From UBA1672 sp050633505 (GTDB taxonomy: Bacteria > Pseudomonadota > Alphaproteobacteria > Micavibrionales > Micavibrionaceae), in contig JBOEGQ010000004.1 in NCBI GenBank assembly GCA_050633505.1, forward strand, positions 248,001 to 312,000: a DNA stretch of 64,000 nt, written 5' to 3'. Under the pieces are notes generated by a model. It had not been told where the DNA came from and searched no databases. It saw only the letters and a program-made list of their open reading frames with translations. The position numbers and the translations under genes were made by a program. Below, piece by piece: positions 18,118-28,228 of this stretch. Numbering within the stretch: the stretch's first letter is position 1; each line of letters begins with the position of its first letter.

Positions 18118-19056
18118 CTATGATTCACGCATTTTCATTTTACGCAAAATATCTGTTTTTTCAAAGCGATAAGACTTGCTACAGAATTCACATGTCATTG
18201 AGACATGCCCATCTTTTGTAAGATATTCGATATCATCTTCAGTCATTGTGTATAGGACATTTTCGACGCGTTGCTCATCACAACGACACCCTTTATGCAC
18301 CGCTTGACGATCATAGACGCGTATGCCCTCCTCATGAAACAACCGGAACAGCAATGTATCCGAATCCAAGGAAGGATCGAGAAACTCATCCTCAGTACAG
18401 CTATCAAGGAGGATCATCGCACGGCGCCAATCATCCTCATTTAGATTTTCAACCCCCGCCGTCGGATTTTTACCGTCTTCCGGCATATGTTGAAGCATAA
18501 TGGCGCTTGCACGCCATTGACCATCGCGTTGCCCAACCGCCATTTTTATACCCGTTCCAATTTGCTCTGACTGATTGAAATAATGCTGTACACAATCCGT
18601 CATAGATGCGCCTTTAAGCTCTACAATCCCCTGATAACGCTCTGCATATTGTCCCTGATCCACTGTAAATGCAATATGTCCTTTCCCCAAATATTGAGCC
18701 AGATGGTTTTGCGCACTTTCAACGGTTTTAAGTGCAGAAACCTGTTCACGCGATGACTGAAAGCGTTCTTCATCAAATGAGGCACAGCCACGTATAACAC
18801 CTGCACTCGTCACATCTGATACGAGCATCCGTAAAGGCCCGTCACCTTGTGCCTGCAATGTGAATATCCCCTCATATTTCAGCATAGAAGACAAGCAAAG
18901 AGATAGCGTTATCGTCTCAGCAACCAAATGAGATATAGGTAAGGGATACTGATGCGCCTTTAAGATATCATCCAACTCTCCCCCCAGACGGACGATACGC
19001 CCGCGCAAATTGGAGGATTCCAACTGAAATGTTTGAGAGAAATTATCTATAGTCAT
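18118..19056 (-). CDS. hslO: Redox-regulated chaperone Hsp33
   Basis: This 312-residue cytosolic holdase is switched on by oxidation. The C-terminal zinc switch is complete: GCRCDEQ (CxC) near residue 262 and CEFCSKSY (CxxC) near residue 296. The N-terminal domain has the family L-R-G-R-I-V-R-L start. Its ATG overlaps the stop of the upstream permease gene in TAATG, so the two are translationally coupled. In many relatives hslO follows argF instead. Confidence 0.95.
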   Translation of the reverse strand: MTIDNFSQTFQLESSNLRGRIVRLGGELDDILKAHQYPLPISHLVAETITLSLCLSSMLKYEGIFTLQAQGDGPLRMLVSDVTSAGVIRGCASFDEERFQSSREQVSALKTVESAQNHLAQYLGKGHIAFTVDQGQYAERYQGIVELKGASMTDCVQHYFNQSEQIGTGIKMAVGQRDGQWRASAIMLQHMPEDGKNPTAGVENLNEDDWRRAMILLDSCTEDEFLDPSLDSDTLLFRLFHEEGIRVYDRQAVHKGCRCDEQRVENVLYTMTEDDIEYLTKDGHVSMTCEFCSKSYRFEKTDILRKMKMRES

Positions 19057-19868
19057 TATGATTTTATCTTATATCCGGTCTTTATCATACGGTAAGACAA
19101 TAAGGCCAATAAGACATTACACGTCATTAAAACCGCAATACCAATACCGATATGACTATCAGCCTGACCAATAAAACCATACCTAAATCCGTCAATCATA
19201 TAAAAGAACGGATTAAAATGCGCAATTCCCTGCCATACCCCCGGGAGAACTTCAATATTGTAAAACGTACCAGACAGGAAGGTTAGAGGTGTCACAATAA
19301 AGTTTGTTACCGCGGCAATGTGGTCAAATTTATCAGACCATATTCCTGCTGCAATCCCCAGACTGCCCAGCATAAGCGTACCTAATAAAGCAAATATAAA
19401 AATAACACCTATTGAATGAATATGTACTGGCGCAAAGATGCTTAAGGCCAATGATGTACACAGACCAACGACAAGCCCCCGAAAAACAGAACCAACCGCA
19501 TAACCAATAAAAATTTCCATTGCCGACAGAGGAGGCATAAGAACATCAACGATATTTCCCTGCACCTTTGAAATAACCAATGAGGAGGATGTGTTCGCAA
19601 ACGCATTTTGCACCATCGTCATCATAATCAATCCCGGTGCCAAAAAGGCCATAAAGGAAACACCGTTCAATTCACGCCCAGCGCCCCCAAACGCCAATGC
19701 AAAAATAGTGTAGAACATTAATGTTGTAACCATCGGGGCAACAATTGTCTGTGTGTAGACACTAACAAAACGTAAAACCTCACGCCTTATTAAGGTATAC
19801 AGGCCAATTTTATTTATACCTGTAATTCTTTTACAATTTTCTTTATTCTTGGATAGGCAATCGGTCAT
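19056..19868 (-). CDS. ABC-2 type transporter permease
   Basis: 270 residues with six predicted membrane segments of the ABC2_membrane family: FMAFLAPGLIMMTMVQNAFANTS, the LMPPLSAMEIFIGYA coupling region, and the NFIVTPLTFLSGTFYNIEVLP loop typical of YadH-like exporters. GAGAAG precedes the ATG. It would pump an unknown substrate with a separate ATPase, but none is encoded next to it. The gene is coupled to hslO downstream. Confidence 0.85.
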   Translation of the reverse strand: MTDCLSKNKENCKRITGINKIGLYTLIRREVLRFVSVYTQTIVAPMVTTLMFYTIFALAFGGAGRELNGVSFMAFLAPGLIMMTMVQNAFANTSSSLVISKVQGNIVDVLMPPLSAMEIFIGYAVGSVFRGLVVGLCTSLALSIFAPVHIHSIGVIFIFALLGTLMLGSLGIAAGIWSDKFDHIAAVTNFIVTPLTFLSGTFYNIEVLPGVWQGIAHFNPFFYMIDGFRYGFIGQADSHIGIGIAVLMTCNVLLALLSYRMIKTGYKIKS

Positions 19869-19905
19869 GACTTCTCAACACGCATATTTTTTGGAGTTTC
19901 TATTC

Positions 19906-20544
19906 ATGCACCACCATAAATCAGATACGACAAAGATCAAGAAGCAAAACCATATGAACGGTTCAAAGAAGGGACAAAAGCAGGGAAATCACCAAAAGCG
20001 CAGCCCTAAAAAAATAACCCCAACCTATTTACACAATTCGGGGCTATATTATCTTGAACGGTTTTCCGCCAGTAAATCACATTTCATTACGGTGATGAGC
20101 CGCAAAGCGAAGAGATCCTGCCTTCACCACAAAGATCAGAATTACGACGAATGCGTCATAATGGTTAAAGAACTGGCAGATAAATTTGAGAATCTAGGCC
20201 TTCTTAATGATGATGTGTATACGAATGCACAAATCACATCCCTAAGGCGTAAAGGGTTATCGCGTAACGGTATTGTCCAGAAGATGCAGATAAAAGGCAT
20301 TTCAAGAGATAAAACGATTGGCACACTGGAAGCACTCGATCAGGAACATCATGAAACAGAGCATGATGCAGAACGGCACGCTGCCCTAACTCTTGCAAGG
20401 AAAAGGAAAATCGGGCCTTACTCAACCAAAGAAAAACAAGATGAGAATCTTCAAAAATCTATGGGGATTTTTGCCCGCGCAGGATTTTCGTATCATATTG
20501 CAAAATCAATATTGGAGATGACATCTGAAGATTTGGACGTATAG
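19906..20544 (+). CDS. recX: RecX-family regulatory protein
   Basis: 212 residues. The ATG at 19906 has GGAG nine bases upstream; earlier in-frame ATGs overlap the opposing permease gene and lack a site. The first 40 residues are basic and low in order. The RecX helical repeats follow: YYLERFSASKSHFITVM, then L-N-D-D-x-Y and RRKGLSRNGIVQKMQIKGI. RecX modulates RecA filaments. recA itself is not in the window. A seven-base gap separates it from the convergent sensor kinase gene. Confidence 0.85.
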   Translation: MHHHKSDTTKIKKQNHMNGSKKGQKQGNHQKRSPKKITPTYLHNSGLYYLERFSASKSHFITVMSRKAKRSCLHHKDQNYDECVIMVKELADKFENLGLLNDDVYTNAQITSLRRKGLSRNGIVQKMQIKGISRDKTIGTLEALDQEHHETEHDAERHAALTLARKRKIGPYSTKEKQDENLQKSMGIFARAGFSYHIAKSILEMTSEDLDV

Positions 20545-20551
20545 GCCTTTT

Positions 20552-23146
20552 TTACGCGTCCTGCTTTGGCTCTGCCGTTCCATCTTGTGTATTCGTGCGT
20601 AGAACACGATCAGACGGAAAGACGAGCGTAAGCGTCGTACCAATACCTTTTTCAGACAAGATCTCAACGCGACCGCCATGTGCCTTCATCATGGCCTGAG
20701 CCAAGGGTAAACCAAGCCCAACTCCGGCGCCGGCACGATCAAGAGCATTATCCACCTGACCAAATGGGGAGAGAGCTTTATCAATCTCTTTGGCGCTCAT
20801 CCCGATACCTGTATCACTTATAGACAAACGGAAACTGCCATCCATATCATAATTGGTAAACATCGTGATACGTCCGCCACTTGGCGTATATTGAATGGCG
20901 TTTGTATAAACATTTCCAAGAACCTGTTTAATAGAAAGCTCTTCACCACGTAAAACAGGCATATCACGCACTTCATCGGTAATTGAGATCCCCTTCTCCT
21001 GAACACGTGATGCGTATAAATCCATACATCCAGCCAGAACATCCTGAGCAGAAAACTCTGATTCTGTAAGCTCTCTGTTACCGGCTTCAATTTTCGAGAT
21101 ATCCAGAATTTCATTAATAATTTTCAGTAGTCCAACACCGCTATCATGAATATCTTCCACATATTCTTTATACATATCTTGCCCCAGCGGCCCCATAACC
21201 TCATTCTTCATAATATCGGAAAAGCCAATAATTGCGTTCAACGGCGTTCTTAATTCATGGCTCATATTCCCGATAAATTCAGTTTTTGCGCGGTTGGCCA
21301 TATCAGATTGAATTTTGGCTTCCATAAGGGCAATGTCCGCCTCTTTCCTTTGCGTGATATCTTCCATTGATCCTTCAAAATACAGAACATTATTCTGTTC
21401 ATCTTTCACCACACGAATATTTTCACGCACCCAGATTTTTGTTTTGTCTTTTTTCGATGCTTCGGTTTCATATCCAAAAATTTGGCCTTGGCTAATCAAC
21501 GCCTCAACGAACTGACCTCGATCAGGGCTATCTGCGTATACAGTCCCTTTTGCGTTTTTAATCATACGCAGCATTTCTTCCGGGTTTTGATATCCCAGAA
21601 TACGAGCCATAGCCGGATTCGCACTTAAATATATTCCCTCAGGTGTCAGCTGATACAAACCACCAGCCGCGTTTTCAACAATTGTTCTATACTTCTTCTC
21701 CGCCTCGGCCAACGCTCTTTCTGCGCGTCTTCTTTCCTCAACGTCAGTGATTGTTCCAACCGCACGCAATTTCTTATTTTCATCCTGACGGATCATCGAA
21801 AAAGCAAGTTCAATGGCGCGGAACGTACCATCAGAAATCCGAATACGGGTAAAGCTTCGATATGCTTGCTTTTGACCTTTGATAAGTTGCTGAAACTCTT
21901 CCCTTTGGCGTTCCTGATCTTCAGGATATAACATAGAGAACAGATCACTTCCTTTTGATCGTTCGATTTCGAAACCTGTGACTTTTTGCCATGCAGCGCT
22001 CAAAAATAAAACTTGCCCGTTAACGTCTGCCTCAAAGATAATGTCACTAACAGAATCAATAATCGCCCGGTTATCTTTTTCTGCCGTAACCAAGGCACTG
22101 TTTAAGCGCTCCCGCTCTGTAATTTCGGCCTCAAGCTCTCTATTTTTTAATTCTAATACCGCATTCACATTTGCCAGTTTTTTAGACTGCTTGTTGTTGC
22201 TTCTGATAAATAACGTTCCAACCGTTGTTAAAACACCACCAAAGAACAGAACAATGAACGGAACCATTTCCAGTAAATACGCATCTCTGTTTTTGGAGAA
22301 CTCCAAAACAACCTGCCACTCACTATCTCCGATGAAAAACCCATAATCCTGCTTCAGACTTCTGTCACGCTGACTTACAGAATCATCTTCTCCTGTGTCA
22401 TCCATATGATAGATACGGCGTCCATCCTGTACCTCTCGTATTGTGAAGCGGGATACAGAATCATTTTTCGCCATAAACCCCTGATCAAACAACAAAGATG
22501 CCCGCGTGACCCCAATCACAATACCTAAGTTTGAATTTTGCGCTTTTACCGTTTTTACAAAGGCAAAAGACCGCACCATAGTTTGTGGGTCTGGTGTTTC
22601 TTCAACATAATCCATCCCGGGGAATTCTGAAATAATACGAAGACTCTCATTCGCAAAGAACCCTTCCATAACCAAATGCGTGATGAGATCTTTATCCGGC
22701 ACCATTTTATAATGCGCTCTGGGGATGAGCTGGTGCTGCGTTTCCGAAATAATTTTATATTGCCAATTACCCGGACTTTCCTCATAAACCCAGACGACCT
22801 GATCGAAATGATTTAAATTAGGTACATTGCGTCGAATTTGCGCCGAAAGTGCATCTTTGTTCTGGCTTTCAGACAGTAAAATGATACTAGTGACAAGACG
22901 CATTGAGTTTTCAAGGTTAGAAATCCCTTCAACCAGAGCGCTCCCAGCGCCTTGCGATGTCCTTTTATATTCCTCAACAGACATCGAACCAATCATGTAA
23001 TTAAAGACAAAAAACGCCGTAATTGTGATGATTGCACCATTTATAACAACAATAGATTGCGCAATACCAGATGTCAGCCACACATCGCGGCGCCTTTTCG
23101 AAGGCGCATTTTTGGATTCTCCAGTATGCAGTCGATCTCTCTTCAT
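20552..23146 (-). CDS. Membrane sensor histidine kinase with two PAS domains
   Basis: 864 residues. Order: TM1 (about 30-54), a periplasmic sensor region (55-288) with no family I recognise, TM2 (about 291-314), a short coiled coil, PAS (360-470), PAS-PAC (485-600), HisKA with NMSHELRTPLNAIIGFSDI (phosphoacceptor His630), and HATPase with N-box NVYTNAIQY, DTGIGM and GLGLPLAQAM. It ends without a receiver. No response regulator lies next to it, so it is an orphan; the CheY-like proteins near 50 kb are possible partners. Confidence 0.9.
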   Translation of the reverse strand: MKRDRLHTGESKNAPSKRRRDVWLTSGIAQSIVVINGAIITITAFFVFNYMIGSMSVEEYKRTSQGAGSALVEGISNLENSMRLVTSIILLSESQNKDALSAQIRRNVPNLNHFDQVVWVYEESPGNWQYKIISETQHQLIPRAHYKMVPDKDLITHLVMEGFFANESLRIISEFPGMDYVEETPDPQTMVRSFAFVKTVKAQNSNLGIVIGVTRASLLFDQGFMAKNDSVSRFTIREVQDGRRIYHMDDTGEDDSVSQRDRSLKQDYGFFIGDSEWQVVLEFSKNRDAYLLEMVPFIVLFFGGVLTTVGTLFIRSNNKQSKKLANVNAVLELKNRELEAEITERERLNSALVTAEKDNRAIIDSVSDIIFEADVNGQVLFLSAAWQKVTGFEIERSKGSDLFSMLYPEDQERQREEFQQLIKGQKQAYRSFTRIRISDGTFRAIELAFSMIRQDENKKLRAVGTITDVEERRRAERALAEAEKKYRTIVENAAGGLYQLTPEGIYLSANPAMARILGYQNPEEMLRMIKNAKGTVYADSPDRGQFVEALISQGQIFGYETEASKKDKTKIWVRENIRVVKDEQNNVLYFEGSMEDITQRKEADIALMEAKIQSDMANRAKTEFIGNMSHELRTPLNAIIGFSDIMKNEVMGPLGQDMYKEYVEDIHDSGVGLLKIINEILDISKIEAGNRELTESEFSAQDVLAGCMDLYASRVQEKGISITDEVRDMPVLRGEELSIKQVLGNVYTNAIQYTPSGGRITMFTNYDMDGSFRLSISDTGIGMSAKEIDKALSPFGQVDNALDRAGAGVGLGLPLAQAMMKAHGGRVEILSEKGIGTTLTLVFPSDRVLRTNTQDGTAEPKQDA

Positions 23147-23461
23147 TACCGTATATAATTCACTTACCTAAAAGAACATTTACACCATTAAGGACAAATA
23201 AAAACTATTATTACTTAAAACAAGATGATGTAGACTGATTAATAAACTCCTAATTATTGCAGTTTTTACTCCACCCTGTACTTTCCCGGATAGCACATAT
23301 GTTAATTGTACCATAAAAGATACAAAAACTCCGCTTTACCCGTTACCTAGCCATAGAAAGTGAAAAAGCATGCAACAGCATGTAGCCTACCTTTGATTAG
23401 AGAAAACTTAAATACACAAGACAGAACAATCCCAAGGAAAATCAAATTTATACGCAAAATC
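23147..23461. other. 315-base intergenic region
   Basis: It separates two leftward kinase genes and should hold the PAS kinase promoter and the 3' end of the EnvZ-like transcript. It is AT-rich. I see no terminator hairpin, RNA gene or supported small frame in it. Confidence 0.4.
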
Positions 23462-24829
23462 TTATGCGGGCATGCGCATATGGACAGCAAGTCCCCCGTG
23501 AGCACTTTTATCCAGCCAAATTTCTCCACCATGTGCATGAATAATATCCATTGCAATCGGAAGCCCAAGCCCAACACCACCCGTCTCAATATTGCGTGAC
23601 CCGTCCACCCGATAGAATGGCCTGAACACTTCGTCATATAGCGTCTCATCAATACCAGGGCCATTATCTTCAATAGTCAGCGCAACCATACCACCATCGG
23701 CATGATCCAATGTCACCCAAATAAAGTCCGCATATTTTAATGCATTGCTCATAATATTCCCGATACAACGCTTAAACGCCGTAGCGCGTAGAGAAACATA
23801 AAGAGATGAAATACCATTTACATTCAGAGAAACATCTTGTCCCTGCCGTTTGATAGATACAGTAACCTCTGAAAGCAATGAAATAATATCAATGAATTGC
23901 GCAGTTTCCCGCCCCTGCCCGCGGACAAAATTCAGATACCCTTCAATCATTTTCTCCATGTCTTGAATATCGCGCTTCATATCATAGATATCGGGGCTAT
24001 CCCCCATCATGGAGACCTGAAGCTTTAGCCGTGTCAAAGGCGTACGCAAATCATGAGAAACACCGGCCAACATATCTGTACGTTGTGAAATCTGCCGTTG
24101 GATTCTGGTTTTCATATCTAAGAAGGCCTGCCCGGCCTGACGCACTTCTTTTGCACCCTCTATCTTAAAATTCTGGACATTGCGCCCCTTACCAAAACGT
24201 TCTGCAGCCAATGCAAGGCGACGTATAGGTCTGATCTGGTTACGCATAAACAACACGGCTATCAACAACAATATGGCAGAAGCACAAAACACCCAAATCA
24301 AGAAAATATAGCTTGTCGAAGAAAACAACCGACGCTGAGGCAGGGAGATGTTTAAGACCCCATCATCCATTTGTACGCGCACTTCGACCCATCGTTCATT
24401 AAAATCAACATCAACAAGAAAAGGATTCTTAACAGCTTTGGACAATTCACGAATCATCGTGTCCTTAATCATTGCCTCCCAACCAATCGACGATCGACGG
24501 ACCCCGACATCTTCAATTTTAAGCGCTTCACCCTCTTCATACGTTACCAGCAATTCAAGATTTTTTTCCGCAAGAATCGTCACATTGTCTATATCGCCCA
24601 TCTTTGCAACTTCAACAATAACGGCAATCTCTCCAGCCACAGCATATGCAAGGCGTGATGTCATTTTGCTCCAATGACGATCAAAGAAGATCACTGTTGA
24701 AAGAATTTGGATAAGGAAAACCGGCGCAACCAGAATCAACAAAGAACGCCCTAAAAGCGTTTGAGGCATCAGTCTTTTAACAAGACCACGCTGTTTTTCT
24801 CCTGATGTCTTTCTATTATTGTTCATCAC
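23462..24829 (-). CDS. EnvZ-like two-component sensor histidine kinase
   Basis: 455 residues. TM1 is about 29-49 and TM2 about 172-195, bracketing a periplasmic domain of roughly 120 residues. A HAMP domain (198-250) follows, then HisKA with AGVSHDLRTPLTRLKL (His259), an N-box NIMSNALKY, and the ATP lid EDNGPGI...GVGLGLPIAMDI. The architecture and H-box are those of EnvZ. It lies 16 bases after an OmpR-like regulator and the two form one operon and signalling pair. Confidence 0.93.
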   Translation of the reverse strand: MMNNNRKTSGEKQRGLVKRLMPQTLLGRSLLILVAPVFLIQILSTVIFFDRHWSKMTSRLAYAVAGEIAVIVEVAKMGDIDNVTILAEKNLELLVTYEEGEALKIEDVGVRRSSIGWEAMIKDTMIRELSKAVKNPFLVDVDFNERWVEVRVQMDDGVLNISLPQRRLFSSTSYIFLIWVFCASAILLLIAVLFMRNQIRPIRRLALAAERFGKGRNVQNFKIEGAKEVRQAGQAFLDMKTRIQRQISQRTDMLAGVSHDLRTPLTRLKLQVSMMGDSPDIYDMKRDIQDMEKMIEGYLNFVRGQGRETAQFIDIISLLSEVTVSIKRQGQDVSLNVNGISSLYVSLRATAFKRCIGNIMSNALKYADFIWVTLDHADGGMVALTIEDNGPGIDETLYDEVFRPFYRVDGSRNIETGGVGLGLPIAMDIIHAHGGEIWLDKSAHGGLAVHMRMPA

Positions 24830-24845
24830 TTAGTCTTTATAAATC

Positions 24846-25556
24846 TTATTCCCGTTCCGCACGCAACAGATACCCTTTACCACGAACAGTCTGTAGGTAA
24901 CGTGGAGATTTTGTGTTTTCTTCCACTTTTCTGCGTAAGCGTGTCATCTGCACATCAATCGTGCGCTCTCCCGTATCAATTCCGCAACGGTTGGCCAACT
25001 CCGCACGTGTCACGACCTCCCCACTTGATTCGATAAGTGCACGAAGTAGATTTGCCTCAACCATTGTCAGGCTTACAACATCATCCTCACAGGTAATTTC
25101 ATCATATTGGGAATCAAAGCGCCACTTCCCGATAATGTAAGATTTACTTTTAACGGTCTCTTTTCGAACGCGCCTTAAAATTGCACGAAGACGCAAAACC
25201 AACTCTTTTGGTTCAAACGGTTTCGGTAAATAGTCGTCTGCACCAGCCTCCAGACCGTCAACACGATCTTCAACCTCTCCCAAAGCAGTTAACAACAGCA
25301 CAGGAATAAGGTTACCGGAATCCCGTAATGCACTGGTAAATTCCATTCCACTTTGTCCCGGCATCATAACGTCCACAACCAATGCATCAAAATCAAAACG
25401 CAACATCATATCTTGCGCATCCTCTGCATCCTGCGCCGTTAACGCGATAAAACCATGCTCATGCAGATACCGCGAGACCAGAGAACGAATCCTTCTGTCG
25501 TCATCCACGACAAGAATATGTTCCTTTTCCACCTGTTTTTCTTCGTTTCCTGCCAT
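24846..25556 (-). CDS. OmpR-family response regulator
   Basis: 236 residues: receiver domain (12-125) with the acidic pocket VVDDD, phosphoacceptor Asp62 in LVVDVMMPG, the conserved Thr in LLTALG and Lys in YLPKPFEP. A winged-helix DNA-binding domain (about 140-235) ends RTVRGKGYLLR. It is the partner of the EnvZ-like kinase just downstream. Osmotic or envelope stress is the usual signal for such pairs; the targets here are unknown. Confidence 0.94.
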   Translation of the reverse strand: MAGNEEKQVEKEHILVVDDDRRIRSLVSRYLHEHGFIALTAQDAEDAQDMMLRFDFDALVVDVMMPGQSGMEFTSALRDSGNLIPVLLLTALGEVEDRVDGLEAGADDYLPKPFEPKELVLRLRAILRRVRKETVKSKSYIIGKWRFDSQYDEITCEDDVVSLTMVEANLLRALIESSGEVVTRAELANRCGIDTGERTIDVQMTRLRRKVEENTKSPRYLQTVRGKGYLLRAERE

Positions 25557-25687
25557 AACTGCGCTTTACACAAAATTATTTTTCAAATATAGCTAAACTT
25601 TCAGCGAATGCCTGATACATCCAGACGTAAGGATAAAAGAGCATTATGATGAACGCAATATAATAAAACGAAAGGCTTTGCAGTACT

Positions 25688-26590
25688 ATGTCATTCATTC
25701 CATTTGATGAACGAGACGGGTTTATATGGATCAATGGAACTATGGTTCCATGGAGAGACGCAAAAGTGCACGTGTTAAGCCATGGAATGCATTATGCCAG
25801 CTCTGTCTTCGAAGGAGAGCGCATGTATGAAGGTAAAATCTTCAAGAGCCTTGAACACTCTGAACGCTTTCACAATTCTGCAGAAATCTTAGGCATGAAA
25901 GTGCCTTATTCTGTTGATGAGTTGGAAAGCGTAAAATACGAAGTTTGCAAAGCCAACAATCTGAAAGATGCCTATATTCGCCCTGTTGCATGGCGCGGCG
26001 GAGAGCAAATGGGCGTTTCTGCCAAACAAACAAAAACACATGTCGCCGTTGCCGCATGGGAATGGGGCACTTACTTTGATGCAGAAAAACGTGATAAAGG
26101 GATTACCCTTAAGACGGCACAATGGCGTAGACCTGCGGCAGATACCGCCCCATGCCATAGTAAAGCCGCCGGCCTTTACATGATCTGCACAATGTCAAAG
26201 CACGCAGTCGAAGATGAAGGGTTTGATGATGCCTTGATGCTTGATTACCGTGGTTATGTCGCCGAAGCATCCGCAGCCAACTTTTTCGCCGTTCAAGACG
26301 GGGTTTTAATCACTCCTACACCTGATTGTTTCCTAAACGGTATTACCCGCCAAACTGTTATTGATCTGGCAAAGAGTCATGGTGTCACTGTTGAAGAACG
26401 CCATATCAAACCAGAAGAACTTGGCTCTTTCCAAGAGATTTTCGTGACGGGTACCGCCGCAGAGGTTACAGCAGTCGGTCAGATTGATGAGCATCACTAT
26501 ACCGTTGGCCCTGTTACAAAAATGCTAAGGGATTCTTACGAAAAATTAGTGCGTGCACATACGACATCAAATTTGACACAAAGCGCCTAA
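25688..26590 (+). CDS. ilvE: Branched-chain amino acid aminotransferase
   Basis: A 300-residue fold-type IV PLP enzyme that transaminates branched-chain 2-oxo acids with glutamate. The typical SHGMHYASSVFEGER start, the PLP Lys in CHSKAAGLYMICTM (near residue 159) and the EASAANFFAV and FVTGTAAEVT motifs are present. A TATAAT at 25659-25664 could be its -10 box, though no good -35 is seen. It is the first gene after a divergent gap. Confidence 0.94.
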   Translation: MSFIPFDERDGFIWINGTMVPWRDAKVHVLSHGMHYASSVFEGERMYEGKIFKSLEHSERFHNSAEILGMKVPYSVDELESVKYEVCKANNLKDAYIRPVAWRGGEQMGVSAKQTKTHVAVAAWEWGTYFDAEKRDKGITLKTAQWRRPAADTAPCHSKAAGLYMICTMSKHAVEDEGFDDALMLDYRGYVAEASAANFFAVQDGVLITPTPDCFLNGITRQTVIDLAKSHGVTVEERHIKPEELGSFQEIFVTGTAAEVTAVGQIDEHHYTVGPVTKMLRDSYEKLVRAHTTSNLTQSA

Positions 26591-26665
26591 ACTCTTATAC
26601 TTTGCCTAATAAATAAAAATAACACCGTATGATGGTGTGTGATAAGAATGTTTAAAGGGTGAAAT

Positions 26666-28216
26666 ATGGCTGACCAGCCACAATCAGATCAGGTCGAGGA
26701 TAACACTACAACTGTGCAAGGCGCAGACCCTTATGCCGATCTAAGAACGGAATTCCTTGAAAAGCCCGATATTTTGGATGTTACGGCACAGAAGGCACAG
26801 GCCAATGCCATTATCAAACATGCGCAAAAACATCTCAACGTAGAAAATACAGATTCGTTATACAATCGGGTCAATCCGGATGGTTCACAAGACGAGGCGC
26901 TATATGTCAATGGTGATACCGCCTATGCATTAAAATCTGCGATTTCCAATCTTCAGGCAAATAACAGTGATTTGATCGGCATTGGCGAAGACTTTGGACG
27001 TGGAGAAGTTACAAATAATACGGTAAAGTTCCTCGATAAACTCATCCAAAAACAAACCGAAAAAATGGGAATCAATAAAGATTCACTGAATGAAACCATG
27101 ATTCACCTAATGGCGGTGGAGAATGGCCTTGTCTCAGGTTCCCCTACAGAAGATGAGCAAACACTTGGTAAGCTCCTATCGTTGCGCAATATGACAAGCC
27201 TAATGGCAAATGGGCGTTTATCCAGCGGAAGTTATTATGGAGACGATATTCCATCCGAAAAACCGTGGGAAATGCAACCGGATCTTGACAATGACCCTGA
27301 CCGTTTCTTTAACCCGGAGACATATCAATCTCTTAAAGCAACATTTAGTGTTGATTCCTCTGTCATCTTCGCAGAGGGCCTCTATGAAGATCCACAACAA
27401 TATCAGAAACTCATCGACGTTGCAGAGCGACTTGGAATTGACCCAACAGAGCAACAAACACTATCGATCAATCAGGTTGGTGAAATCGCAAAAGAAATGA
27501 TGGTTTATGAAGCCGAGAAAAGCTGGTGCATTACAAACTCCGGTGAAGATTTTGATCCAACAAAGATAAATGAAGCCATACATAATGGCACCTTCCTCCC
27601 TCACTTGGATGATTTGCTACTTGTTGAAAAGGGTCTTGGCGTTCCTCCTGAACTACAAGACACATTTGCAAATGCAACGCCTGAGGAAATATTCCGTTTA
27701 GAATTGGATCATTCTTCGGATCTTCAGAAATACAGATCACAACAATTTGCGGAATCTTTTGGTTCCATCCCGGACAGTGCCATTGAAAAAGCAGCACAAA
27801 TCTATATGCATGATTCATCCGGCAATCAAGTTGTACCTGAAGAAGAAGGCAAAGCTTTTGTATCTGATTACATGCAATCGCCCGCACAATTTTTCAATCA
27901 CAATAGACTATCTTCATCCCATTTGGCGCCTCAAAAGTCACCCTATGAAATGGATAGGGATAAATATTTGGAAACCATTAAAAATGGTGAATCATGTATT
28001 AAACCCGAAGAAGAATGCATCGTGAACCCAGAAGATGGCGGCGGATGCCGCACAGCATTTGATGGCAATGCCGCTAGTGATCAAGATATCGATGCAGAGA
28101 TTACAAGTAATCAAGCCGATACAGGCTGCATCGTGAATAATGAATGTTCTGTTGTATCTGAACTACAACACACCATCGAAACAGAACAAAAACAGCAAGC
28201 CGAAGCAAACATATAG
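26666..28216 (+). CDS. Acidic protein of unknown function with C-terminal Cys motifs
   Basis: 516 residues, starting at ATG 26666 with AAAGGGTG six bases upstream. No signal peptide or membrane segment is visible, so it is probably cytosolic or exported by a leaderless route. The chain is rich in Asp, Glu, Gln and Asn and mostly helical, with no domain I recognise. Near residue 440-490 two related Cys segments occur (SCIKPEEECIV and GCIVNNECSVV), separated by a GGGC stretch. It follows ilvE by 75 bases and converges on ychF with a 12-base gap. Coding is supported by the ribosome site, length and even codon use. Confidence 0.7.
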   Translation: MADQPQSDQVEDNTTTVQGADPYADLRTEFLEKPDILDVTAQKAQANAIIKHAQKHLNVENTDSLYNRVNPDGSQDEALYVNGDTAYALKSAISNLQANNSDLIGIGEDFGRGEVTNNTVKFLDKLIQKQTEKMGINKDSLNETMIHLMAVENGLVSGSPTEDEQTLGKLLSLRNMTSLMANGRLSSGSYYGDDIPSEKPWEMQPDLDNDPDRFFNPETYQSLKATFSVDSSVIFAEGLYEDPQQYQKLIDVAERLGIDPTEQQTLSINQVGEIAKEMMVYEAEKSWCITNSGEDFDPTKINEAIHNGTFLPHLDDLLLVEKGLGVPPELQDTFANATPEEIFRLELDHSSDLQKYRSQQFAESFGSIPDSAIEKAAQIYMHDSSGNQVVPEEEGKAFVSDYMQSPAQFFNHNRLSSSHLAPQKSPYEMDRDKYLETIKNGESCIKPEEECIVNPEDGGGCRTAFDGNAASDQDIDAEITSNQADTGCIVNNECSVVSELQHTIETEQKQQAEANI

Positions 28217-28228
28217 CTGTATAGAAAC

